Part shown: in pieces, positions 1 to 7,201 of the stretch | Position numbering within the stretch: position 1 is the first letter of the stretch | How the letters are laid out: the number at the start of each line of letters is the position of its first letter | Source: an uncultured beta proteobacterium | Lineage (GTDB): Bacteria > Pseudomonadota > Gammaproteobacteria > Burkholderiales > Burkholderiaceae_C | Direction of reading: 5' to 3' | Length of the DNA stretch: 34,649 nt | Assembly (NCBI GenBank): GCA_903822435.1 | Contig: CAIJPE010000366.1 | Location: 1-34,649, forward strand | Program-made: the position numbers and the translations under genes | Notes under the pieces: model-generated | What the model saw: only the letters and a program-made list of their open reading frames with translations | Databases searched by the model: none | What the model was told of the DNA's origin: nothing

Positions 1-251
1 CGCAGCCAGCGCGACAAGCGCATCAAGCTGGCGATCGTGCCCGTGGCACCGAGCTCCACCACAAGGACGCCCTCGGGCACAGCCACTTCGGCCCCCTCGA
101 GCGTGTGCACCACGAGGCTGACCGCCAGCCCGCTGCGCGCAAGGCCGGCGGCCACGCGCAGCATGGAGAGCTCGCCGCCACCCAGGCGCAGGTTGGGCAG
201 CACCACGGCCAGGTGGCCCGGAGGCAGGCCGGCATCGCCCTGCAGGGTCAT
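1..251 (-). CDS. GT4-family glycosyltransferase, N-terminal part (cut by window edge)
   Basis: The first 83 codons of a glycosyltransferase are visible; the rest lies beyond position 1. The reading starts at ATG 251-249, whose last two bases plus the next A form the TGA stop of the preceding gene, a 4-bp ATGA overlap. Near residues 17-33 there is VVLPNLRLGGGELSMLR, the nucleotide-sugar transferase N-terminal pattern in which a Gly-Gly-Gly-Glu loop follows the first beta strand of a GT-B fold. A second strand, LAVSLVVHTLEG, follows. This is typical of GT4 (GT1-superfamily) enzymes that extend polysaccharide repeat units on lipid carriers at the cytoplasmic membrane. Its place as the last visible gene of the polysaccharide cluster supports that role. 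Donor and acceptor sugars cannot be told from this fragment. Confidence 0.75.
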   Translation of the reverse strand, partial: MTLQGDAGLPPGHLAVVLPNLRLGGGELSMLRVAAGLARSGLAVSLVVHTLEGAEVAVPEGVLVVELGATGTIASLMRLSRWL

Positions 252-1717
252 GGCCGCCAGCCCATCCGCTTGCGCGTCTTCAGCCACAGCGCAGACGGGC
301 TGAAGACCGTGCGCTTGCCGTCGATCAGCGTGCGTGAGCCCCAGGCGTTGAGCGTGTGCATGCCGTTCGGGCAGATGCCTTGCGGGTCGGGGGCGAAACG
401 GCGCACGGCTTCTTCTGCGTACTCGGTGGGCGTGCAGCGCAGCACCCGCTGCACCACCAACGCCGAGCCGTAGGTGGGCATGCAGTTCTGCGCCGGCCGG
501 TACAACTCACCGTCGTGCCAGAACAGGCCGCCGCCCATGCGGGCCCCCGTGACATCCACCTTCACCGGGTTGTTGGCATGCGGCTGCCACGGGCCTTCCA
601 GTGCTGGCGCGTGCTGAAGGCACAGGTTGTCGCCGGCACCCTGGTCGATGTCGGTGTACGCCAGCCAGTAGCGGCCCTGCCACTTGAACAGCGCGGGGTC
701 GGCCGCCGCGACGCCCTGCAGCAACGTGCAAAGCGGGCGCCACGTGCCCGAGGCTTCGATCTCGTGAAGCACGCATTCGCGGCGCGCCGCGGTCTCCACC
801 AGGCCCAGGCGCCGGCCATCCAGGTCCAGCACCAGCGGAAACGACACATGCGCACCGCCGCCCAAGGGCATGATGACGCGCCCGTCGATCCGGCCGTCTG
901 GCCCGACACGCAGGCGCTCGATCCGGCCAAGGCCTGTGCGATCGTCGAAGAACTCGGCGTACAGGTGGTTCTCGCTGGCAGCATCCGCGATGGGGTCGGC
1001 CCAATAGCCCAGGTCGCGCGGTGCGTCGAGCCAGCGTACGGGCGGGAGCCGCTCGTTCGCGATGACCTGGCCCAGTGGGGCATCGATGACGCCGATTCGC
1101 CAGACCTCGCGCAGCCAGCGGGCCCGGTGCTGCGCCGCGGTCTCGCGCCACAGGCCGCGCAGCCAGAGCAAGGCCCTGGGCAGCCGCTTTGACGCGGAGG
1201 GCCGACCCAGCCTCGCGGCGAGCGGCCCCGTCGCTGGAGGACCCGCAGGGACGCCCAGGCCCGAGTCGACGCAGGCCTGGCGCAAGAGCCGGGCGATGGC
1301 GTGGGGCAGGTGCAGGTGGGCCGACGCGTAAAGGGCGCTCACGCCCACGTGCAGCGTGCGCAGCGGGCTCCAATGCGGTTCGGAAGGTGCGCGCTGCCAC
1401 AGCGCCAGGCCGATGCCTCGGCCCCCGGTCACGGCCTCCACCAGCGGGGCATCGATGGGCAGCGCCTGCCCGTCACCTTCGGTCAGGAGCCAGCAGCGAT
1501 CGGCTCCGAAACCTGCAGCCGAAGCCACGTCCAGGCACAGGACCACCCGCTCGGCCCCGGCGCCGTCAGAGCTACCGGGTAGCGGGCAGACGGCCTCGCC
1601 GGTGGCCTCCAGGAGCCCCACCGTCTTCACCAGCCAGGCGGGCAGGGCAGCCGCCTGGCTGGCTGGCAGCTGCCAGCACAGCCGGGTGGGAACCCGGACG
1701 GGAGGGGACGAAACCAT
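248..1717 (-). CDS. Five-bladed beta-propeller protein, GH43 / GINT1 N-terminal-like, of the polysaccharide cluster
   Basis: A 489-residue protein starting at ATG 1717-1715. Roughly residues 1-200 look like a degenerate formyltransferase-like module, with a strand reading VVLCLDVA and a later acidic loop. The C-terminal half (about 205-485) has the repeating pattern of a five-bladed beta-propeller seen in GH43-type hydrolases and in the N-terminal domain of glucosamine inositolphosphorylceramide transferases: GYWADPIA, NHLYAEFF, AADPALFKWQGRYWLAYTD, MGGGLFWHDGELYRPAQN and NPHG-like PNGMHTLN. Bacterial members are usually found next to glycosyltransferases in exopolysaccharide loci. They may bind or process glycan, but no reaction has been firmly assigned that I know of. 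It overlaps the downstream GT4 gene by ATGA, implying coupled translation, and lies 146 bp after the preceding GT4 gene. Family call fairly secure; function unknown. Confidence 0.7.
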   Translation of the reverse strand: MVSSPPVRVPTRLCWQLPASQAAALPAWLVKTVGLLEATGEAVCPLPGSSDGAGAERVVLCLDVASAAGFGADRCWLLTEGDGQALPIDAPLVEAVTGGRGIGLALWQRAPSEPHWSPLRTLHVGVSALYASAHLHLPHAIARLLRQACVDSGLGVPAGPPATGPLAARLGRPSASKRLPRALLWLRGLWRETAAQHRARWLREVWRIGVIDAPLGQVIANERLPPVRWLDAPRDLGYWADPIADAASENHLYAEFFDDRTGLGRIERLRVGPDGRIDGRVIMPLGGGAHVSFPLVLDLDGRRLGLVETAARRECVLHEIEASGTWRPLCTLLQGVAAADPALFKWQGRYWLAYTDIDQGAGDNLCLQHAPALEGPWQPHANNPVKVDVTGARMGGGLFWHDGELYRPAQNCMPTYGSALVVQRVLRCTPTEYAEEAVRRFAPDPQGICPNGMHTLNAWGSRTLIDGKRTVFSPSALWLKTRKRMGWRP

Positions 1718-1863
1718 GCTCAGGCCGGCCGCCCGCCCGTTTCAGATCCGCAGTGCCGGTCCAGAAGTGCCATCCGATCCTTGTTGGCCACGCGCGCCTC
1801 GAGCGCAACCCTCGATTTTGGCCGAGACCCGGCAGGCGGCCCCGTCCGTCGGTCGTGGAGAGT
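1718..1863. other. 146-bp intergenic gap inside the polysaccharide cluster
   Basis: This is the only sizeable gap in an otherwise overlapping gene string on the minus strand. I see no convincing ORF, hairpin with a T-run, or promoter hexamers in it. It could hold an internal promoter for the propeller gene and the downstream GT4 gene, but nothing visible proves this. Confidence 0.4.
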
Positions 1864-3102
1864 TCACGCTCGATCACCCGAATCGGGTGTCCGAGGGGCG
1901 GCGGCGGCCAACTCGGCGTAGCGCGCATAGACCGGCGCCAGCACCTGGGCGGGCTGGTACGAAGCCACGGCCTGCAGGGCAGCTTGCCGCCAGCCGGCAG
2001 CGGATTGCAGCGCCAGGTTCAGTCCGGCTGCGAAGTCTTCGGCCGCATGGCTGCCCACCACCACCCCGTTGACGCCGGTCTGCACGACGCGCTGCACTTC
2101 ACCCACGTCGGTGCTGATGGCGGGCGTGCCGCAGCCCAGCGCCTCGAGCAGGGCCATCGGCATGCCTTCGTAGGCCGACGAAAGGGCGAAGAGGTCGGCC
2201 GCCTGCAACAGGCGCGCGATCCGGGCCTGAGGCTGCAGCCCGAGCAAACGGACGCGGTCGGCGATGCCGCCATCCTGGGCCTGGCGCTGCAGGTCCTTCC
2301 GCAGCACGCCGTCGCCCACCAGCAGCAGCGTGGCATCGGCGCCACCCCGCCGGATCCGGGCGAAGGCCTCCAGCAGCAGCGAGGGGTTCTTCTGCGTGTC
2401 CAGCCGACCCACGAAGACGATCCAGCGGCATTTCGGGTCGGCGCCCAGTTCAGGGCCGAGGGCTTCACGCAGCGCCTCGCGCCCGGGGGGAGGCGCAGGG
2501 TGGAAGACCTCGGCATCGACCCAGGTCGGCAGGAAACGGATGCGCTCGCCCAGGGCCGGGTAGCGGCTGCGCAGGGTCTGCACGCCGCTCTCGCGCACGC
2601 ACCAGGCGCTGCTGAGGGCTTCGACGGCTCTCGCTTCTATGCGCTCATAGCCGGCCGGCAGGCGGCGCCAGAGGTTGTCGGACGCCGTGGTGGAGATGGT
2701 CTTGGGGTCCTGATGGAAGTATGCGTTCTTGGGCCTCTGGTCGGCCAGGTACAGCAGGCTCGGCTCGGGCCGGTGGAAGTCGAACACGTCGAAGCCGGAC
2801 CGCACCGCCCGCCCGTGGCGCCAGGCGCCGAAGGCGTAGCGCATCGACAGCGGCAGGCGTCCTCGGGTGCCTGGGGCGGCCGCCACTACCACGGGGTAAA
2901 ACGAGTAGGGTTTGGTGCCGGCATGGCACGTCGACCAGCGGCCGACCGGGCGCGCTGCAGGATCGGTGGTCATGCCGACCAGGCTGAACTCGAGCGCCGG
3001 AGGAGCCCACTTGACGATGCCCCGGATGAAGGTGTCGATGCCGCCGGCCACCACGCCCGAAGGATCGGCGGGGTAGAAGATGCGCACGCGGCCGGGCTTC
3101 AC
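1864..3102 (-). CDS. GT4-family glycosyltransferase
   Basis: A 412-residue GT-B enzyme. I chose the GTG at 3102-3100 because it overlaps the TGA of the upstream gene as GTGA, and because the sequence just after it (VRIFYPADPSGVVAGGIDTF) is the usual first strand and glycine loop of this family; the longer open frame upstream is antisense shadow of the membrane protein gene. The C-terminal domain has VGRLDTQKNPSLLLEAFA at about 231-248 and the E-x7-E donor-binding signature EGMPMALLE with Glu312 and Glu320. Such enzymes transfer a sugar from a nucleotide donor to a lipid-linked acceptor in the cytoplasm with retention of configuration. No membrane segment is evident. It sits between the VpsF-like protein and the propeller protein, so it probably builds the repeat unit of the same polymer. 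Confidence 0.85.
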   Translation of the reverse strand: MKPGRVRIFYPADPSGVVAGGIDTFIRGIVKWAPPALEFSLVGMTTDPAARPVGRWSTCHAGTKPYSFYPVVVAAAPGTRGRLPLSMRYAFGAWRHGRAVRSGFDVFDFHRPEPSLLYLADQRPKNAYFHQDPKTISTTASDNLWRRLPAGYERIEARAVEALSSAWCVRESGVQTLRSRYPALGERIRFLPTWVDAEVFHPAPPPGREALREALGPELGADPKCRWIVFVGRLDTQKNPSLLLEAFARIRRGGADATLLLVGDGVLRKDLQRQAQDGGIADRVRLLGLQPQARIARLLQAADLFALSSAYEGMPMALLEALGCGTPAISTDVGEVQRVVQTGVNGVVVGSHAAEDFAAGLNLALQSAAGWRQAALQAVASYQPAQVLAPVYARYAELAAAAPRTPDSGDRA

Positions 3103-4499
3103 GGCCACTCCCGCTGCAGGGCCTGGCGGCGGGGCCCTCGCGCATCCCGGGCGCGTCGCGCCGGCGCCAGGCCTCGTGCCTCGGGCCGGTACTGGTAAGC
3201 CGCCTGCACCACCATCGCCAGCATGACCAGGACCATGCCTTTGCTGGACAGCGTGTTGGCCCCACTGGCCACCAGGAAGAAGATCACGACACCTGCGCGC
3301 AGGGGAGCCTGGGAAATGCGGAACATGTGCAGCACCAGGCAAGCCAGCCCCGCCACGAACAGCACGAAACCCACGATGCCCAGCAACAGCAGCATGTAGA
3401 GCCAGAAGTTCTCGATGGCCTCGTACTTGGGGTCCAGGCCCACGCGGATGGCGATCAGGTCGATGCTGGGAATGGGCATGCCGAACCAGAGCGCCTCATC
3501 GTGCAGGTAATCCAGCACGTTCCAGACTCGGAGGCGAACGCTGGCGCTGTGGTCCCAGGTCAGGTTCTTGAAGATGCGGTCACCCAGGCCAGTGACCAGG
3601 ATGGTGGCCGATAGCGCTGTCACGCCCAGCGCCGAAGCGACCAACCCTCCCGTGACCTGCAGGTATGAGTAGCCGCCACGCAGCAACCGCGCGACCATCG
3701 GCAGCACCAGAAGCAGACCATAAACGGCCAGCCCGGCCAGCACGCTGCGGCTGCCGAAACTGAAGATCGCCAGCCCCAGCACCGTGGCCGAGGCCACGCG
3801 CCAGCGCAGCCGCCATGGCAAGGTCATGACCGCAGGCATCAGGGCGATGGTCGTGAAGGCGTTGACCAGCGGGTGGCCCAGCAGTGCCGACGCGCGGAAG
3901 TACCTCTCCTCGACGTAGCCGTCCACGAAGGGTGCGAGCGGAAAGAGCCGCCGTCCCGCTGCCGCCTCGCCCACGGCCAACACGCCGTTCAGGATCAGCA
4001 GGGACATGATCAGCACCAGCATCTGGCGCTGCCGCTGGCGGGAGTGCAGCAGCATCGCAAAGGTGCCCACCGCGGGCATGACCAGGGTGTCGATGATGAA
4101 CGCCAGCCCCGCGGGCCCATGGCGTGCCGCGGCCCATACGAACACGCCCACCATGCAGGCGAAGAAGCCGGTCAACAGCTTGTGGCTCCGTAGTTGCGCT
4201 GCGAGCACCCCCACGGGGTTGCCCCAGCTGGCAAGCCCCAGCAGCCAGGACGCCAGCATCGCGTAGGTGCCCGGATGGATCTTGGAGATCGTGGGCCCGC
4301 CGAGGGTGGCGTAAGGCATGCCCAGCATGAACAGCACCGGGCCCGACAGCACCATGTACATCACCACGCTGGCAACCAGCAGATACCACGCCACGCGACG
4401 CGCGCGCGGCTCGGCCGCATCGTCCGGCATCAAGCCCGGGCCTGAGGCATCGGGCCGCGCCGCGGGCCTGGCCAGGCGTTCGAACGTGCGCGCGTTCAC
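3099..4499 (-). CDS. VpsF-type / O-antigen polymerase-like membrane protein
   Basis: A 466-residue integral membrane protein with about eleven or twelve hydrophobic segments, beginning near residue 37 (WYLLVASVVMYMVLSGPVLFM). A large hydrophilic loop lies around residues 300-350, between the segment SALGVTALSATILVTGL and FWLYMLLLLGIVGFVLF. It contains RLRVWNVLDYLHDEALWFG, the periplasmic-loop arrangement of Wzy polymerases and WaaL-like ligases. The sequence best recalls the VpsF family of polysaccharide biosynthesis proteins first named in Vibrio cholerae biofilm loci, proposed to polymerise exported repeat units. The start is GTG 4499-4497, overlapping the GH5 gene stop as GTGA; its own stop overlaps the next gene as GTGA. 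The family call rests on topology, loop position and neighbours rather than an alignment. It could equally be called a Wzy-like protein. Confidence 0.7.
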   Translation of the reverse strand: MNARTFERLARPAARPDASGPGLMPDDAAEPRARRVAWYLLVASVVMYMVLSGPVLFMLGMPYATLGGPTISKIHPGTYAMLASWLLGLASWGNPVGVLAAQLRSHKLLTGFFACMVGVFVWAAARHGPAGLAFIIDTLVMPAVGTFAMLLHSRQRQRQMLVLIMSLLILNGVLAVGEAAAGRRLFPLAPFVDGYVEERYFRASALLGHPLVNAFTTIALMPAVMTLPWRLRWRVASATVLGLAIFSFGSRSVLAGLAVYGLLLVLPMVARLLRGGYSYLQVTGGLVASALGVTALSATILVTGLGDRIFKNLTWDHSASVRLRVWNVLDYLHDEALWFGMPIPSIDLIAIRVGLDPKYEAIENFWLYMLLLLGIVGFVLFVAGLACLVLHMFRISQAPLRAGVVIFFLVASGANTLSSKGMVLVMLAMVVQAAYQYRPEARGLAPARRARDARGPRRQALQREWP

Positions 4500-5752
4500 C
4501 GCGGAGCCCCTGCTTCGACCAGACCCAGCGCGCCGGCGGCCAGCGCGTCCAGCGTTCGCCGTCCCACGTGCCCGGGTTGCGCCGCCTGCACCGTCAGCCC
4601 GAAGATGTCGGTGTAGTCCCAGACTGTCCAGCCGATGCCGGCGGCCTCGAGCGCGCGCCGCATGTCGCCCAGCCAGCGGTAACGCGAGGGCACGTCCACA
4701 TTGGCACGGATCACGCCGAACTCATTGCACACCACGCGGACGCCGCGTGCCTTGGCCCAGGCGCCGATGCGGGCCATCTCGGCCATCAGGCGTTGTGCTC
4801 CCCAGCCCGAGCGCTGGTATTCGGCCAGCTCGGCCGCTGCCCTGGGGTGCGGCCGGGACAGGCCCACTGGCGCGCTGCCCTGCTGGTCGGGTGGGTAGCG
4901 CAGGCCGCTGCGCAAGCCGGCGGTGGTGTAGCGGTCGTCCAACCAGGACGCACCCTGATGCGTGAAGAGGAAGGGCTCGTAGTGGTGGAAGACGTAGGCC
5001 AGTTGGGCGTCGTCCAGGGGCGCGAGTTCGGACAACCCTTCGAAGCTGCCGCCTCGATGGCCCGATACCAGCACCAGGTGACGCGGCAACCACTGCCGCA
5101 CCGAGGCCAGCAGCCGGCGCTGCAGCGGGGGCCAGCGAAGTCGCCGCAAACCATAGAACTGCGGCTCGTTGTAGAGCTCGAAGGCCACGCGCTCGCGCGG
5201 CGCGGCCGCAAAGGCGGCGCCAATCTGCGCCCACAGCGCGATCAGGTGGGCCTCGGATTCGGGATGGTCTTCGAATCGTTGCTGGTCGGCCGGCCTGAGG
5301 TGGACATCCACCACGACCTCCAGGCCGGCATCCACGGCCATGCCCACGGCCGCCTGCAGATCGGGCAGGCATGCAAGGGTGCCGCCGCGCAAGGGGTCCC
5401 AACCACCGAGGACCGGATCCACCGGGAGACGGACGTGGTCGAACCCCAGGCCACGCAGGTGCCGCAGTTCGGCGGCGTCCACGCCCTGGTCGCGTTCGTA
5501 CTCGAACCAATGGGACAGGTTGACACCTTGGCCCAGCTTGGGCAGGCCGCGGGTGGCGAGCGGTTCAGCGGCTCGGGCCGTGGAAAACCCGCAGACTGGC
5601 GACCCGGGCCACAGCGCCACGGCAGCGGCGGCCTGGATGGCCAATCTGCGCTGGCGCTCCGGCCCCGGCGGGTTCAAGGGCGGGCCATCTTCAAAGGCAA
5701 TCGGAAGCTCCCCGGCAGGGTATTCGAGGATCCCGATTTTACGCGGGGGCAA
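4496..5752 (-). CDS. Glycoside hydrolase family 5 (endoglucanase-like), exported
   Basis: A 418-residue TIM-barrel glycanase if read from TTG 5752. The acid/base glutamate is Glu196 in FELYNEP, the nucleophile is Glu344 in VCNEFG, and the FHHYEP stretch near 255-260 supplies the conserved His/Tyr of the active site. Before the barrel, ERQRRLAIQAAAAVALW followed by ARAAEP is a signal peptide with twin arginines at 35-36, so export by Tat or Sec is likely. A second in-frame TTG at 5677-5675 would give a more normal signal of about 37 residues, and the true start may be there. GH5 enzymes hydrolyse beta-1,4-type glucans or mannans; inside polysaccharide loci they are thought to trim or release the polymer in the periplasm. 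It is the first gene of the overlapping minus-strand string. Confidence 0.85.
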   Translation of the reverse strand: MPPRKIGILEYPAGELPIAFEDGPPLNPPGPERQRRLAIQAAAAVALWPGSPVCGFSTARAAEPLATRGLPKLGQGVNLSHWFEYERDQGVDAAELRHLRGLGFDHVRLPVDPVLGGWDPLRGGTLACLPDLQAAVGMAVDAGLEVVVDVHLRPADQQRFEDHPESEAHLIALWAQIGAAFAAAPRERVAFELYNEPQFYGLRRLRWPPLQRRLLASVRQWLPRHLVLVSGHRGGSFEGLSELAPLDDAQLAYVFHHYEPFLFTHQGASWLDDRYTTAGLRSGLRYPPDQQGSAPVGLSRPHPRAAAELAEYQRSGWGAQRLMAEMARIGAWAKARGVRVVCNEFGVIRANVDVPSRYRWLGDMRRALEAAGIGWTVWDYTDIFGLTVQAAQPGHVGRRTLDALAAGALGLVEAGAPR

Positions 5753-5806
5753 GGCCCCGCGTGGCCCTGGAAAAGGGGGTATCCGGCCTGCCAGCCGGCC
5801 CGTCGT

Positions 5807-7033
5807 TCAGCTCCGCAAGACGATGCGCGTGGCTTCCACCCGCGTGCGGTCGGCCGACAGCACGCCGTAGACGTCCACCTGCTTGCCGCTGGCCAGGTCG
5901 GCCGCAGTGCCGCCGGTGTAGGTGACGCTGCCGCCGTACCACACGGTCACGCCGCGCAGCGCGAAGGTCATGGCGGTGGTGTCCACCGCACCCAGGGTGC
6001 CATGCAGTTCCAGCGGGCGCTGACCGCCATTGCCGTGGGCTTGTTCGGCATCGACCTCCACGCGGGTGGCCACCAGCGTGCCCGAGACAATGCTGCCGGT
6101 CACTTCCACGTGAGCGCCCAGCACGACACCCGTGGTGCCGCCAGGGAAGGCGGCGCTGCTGGCATCGACCTTCAGGCCGTTGATCTCGAAGTTGGTGGTC
6201 GAGGTGAAGACGGTGATGGCGCCTTCGACATGCGAATCGCTGGCTGCGGTGGTGTTGCGCTGACCCGCCTTCAGCTGGGTGGCCACCCAGGCGCCCGCCA
6301 CCTGCGTGGTCTGCAGCACGGCCCGCACGGTCGCACCGTTGGCCAGGTTGGCCGGCACGGCGCTGGCCGCCAGTCCGCTGTAGGAGATGAGAGCGCCGCC
6401 GATGCTGAAGGTCTTGGCGGTGGTGTCCAGCCCGGCCACGACGCCGCGCAGCCGGTAGGCCGTCGCACCGGCCTTCGGCGCGATGCGCGTGGCCGTGACC
6501 TGGCCGGACGTGGCGCCGTCGATGCCATGCACCTCGATCACGGCGCCGGCCGTGAGCGCCGACAAGCCGCCTGCGAGCGTGGGATCGAAGACCGTGCTGG
6601 TGGTGACCAGCACGGTCTGCCCCAGCACCTGCACCGTGGAGGCGCCGGTGTCGATGGTGCCCACAGGGCCGACCAGTTCGCTGCCGATCCGGAAGGCATG
6701 TGCCACGGCGGTGCCGGCCACGCGGTCCACCGCCCCGGCGTCCACCTGCACCATGCTCCCCAGGGCGAGCGCCGTGGACGGCAGCGCGTTGCCGTCTTCG
6801 TCGGTCACGCTGGCTGTGCTGTCGTCGTAGCGCACGCCGCCCACCACCACCGAGCCGAAGCCGGTGATGGCGCCCAGCGCGTAGCTGGCCGACGGGCTGG
6901 CGGCGGGCGTGGCGGTGGTGTCGGTGCCCGAACTGCCGCCCCCCCCGCAGGCGACGAGTACCGCGGCAGCTGCCACGGAGACCGTGGCCAGGGCGCCGCG
7001 CCAGTGGGTGAGCATGTGGTCGGTCAAGCGCAT
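5807..7033 (-). CDS. DUF5666 repeat lipoprotein
   Basis: A 408-residue secreted protein. I chose ATG 7033 because a GGAG Shine-Dalgarno lies 7 bases before it and a lipoprotein signal follows directly: charged start, hydrophobic ATVSVAAAAVLVAC, lipobox cysteine Cys29, then a run of glycines. The mature part contains about five related beta units near residues 52-71, 124-143, 196-219, 270-292 and 344-367. They share the form G-x-[VI]-x-x-[FL]-D-T-[TA]-A-x-T-F-x-[IL]-x-G, best seen in GVVAGLDTTAKTFSIGG and GTLGAVDTTAMTFALRG. This matches DUF5666, which has an OB-like beta fold of unknown function. It is probably anchored to the outer or inner membrane facing the periplasm. It is divergent from dinB and shares a 168-bp regulatory gap with it. 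Confidence 0.85.
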   Translation of the reverse strand: MRLTDHMLTHWRGALATVSVAAAAVLVACGGGGSSGTDTTATPAASPSASYALGAITGFGSVVVGGVRYDDSTASVTDEDGNALPSTALALGSMVQVDAGAVDRVAGTAVAHAFRIGSELVGPVGTIDTGASTVQVLGQTVLVTTSTVFDPTLAGGLSALTAGAVIEVHGIDGATSGQVTATRIAPKAGATAYRLRGVVAGLDTTAKTFSIGGALISYSGLAASAVPANLANGATVRAVLQTTQVAGAWVATQLKAGQRNTTAASDSHVEGAITVFTSTTNFEINGLKVDASSAAFPGGTTGVVLGAHVEVTGSIVSGTLVATRVEVDAEQAHGNGGQRPLELHGTLGAVDTTAMTFALRGVTVWYGGSVTYTGGTAADLASGKQVDVYGVLSADRTRVEATRIVLRS

Positions 7034-7081
7034 GATGGACTCCAGGTTGACTGCGGCACCCCAAGGGCCGCCTGAGTAGCC

Positions 7082-7087
7082 ACTATA
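7082..7087 (-). promoter_or_regulatory. Candidate -10 box for the DUF5666 lipoprotein gene
   Basis: Read on the minus strand this is TATAGT, in an AT-rich island within very GC-rich DNA, about 50 bases before the chosen start at 7033. Just upstream is a TGTG-N7-CACA dyad (7090-7104). No good -35 hexamer is present at 17 bases, so the call is weak. Confidence 0.3.
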
Positions 7088-7168
7088 AATGTGGGATTTG
7101 CACATTCATATGTAGAACTGTTTCGGCCTGCGTGCGAAGGCATCCCGTCACACAATCCCGGTTGCAAG

Positions 7169-7184
7169 CTGTATGAACCCACAG
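7169..7184 (+). promoter_or_regulatory. LexA (SOS) box upstream of dinB
   Basis: The 16 bases read CTGT, eight bases, ACAG, which matches all eight fixed positions of the gamma/betaproteobacterial LexA operator. The site is 18 bases before the GTG start of dinB, where bound LexA would block polymerase or elongation. dinB is a classic SOS gene in many bacteria, so motif and context agree. The central eight bases (ATGAACCC) are less AT-rich than the Escherichia coli consensus, suggesting moderate affinity. Confidence 0.75.
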
Positions 7185-7201
7185 CCTCACCGACCACTAC
7201 C

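Noticed and set aside
5785-5800. Terminator between the DUF5666 and GH5 genes
   Set aside because: CCGGC and GCCGG can pair in a short stem, and the minus-strand sequence beyond has only a CCCCCTTTT stretch several bases away. It is too weak to list as a feature.
4568-7075. 835-codon plus-strand ORF across the GH5 and DUF5666 genes
   Set aside because: It spans two real genes and the gap between them in antisense, with no family signature.
7091-7201. Longer dinB start at GTG 7091
   Set aside because: The extra 37 residues resemble no DinB and would place the LexA box inside the coding region.
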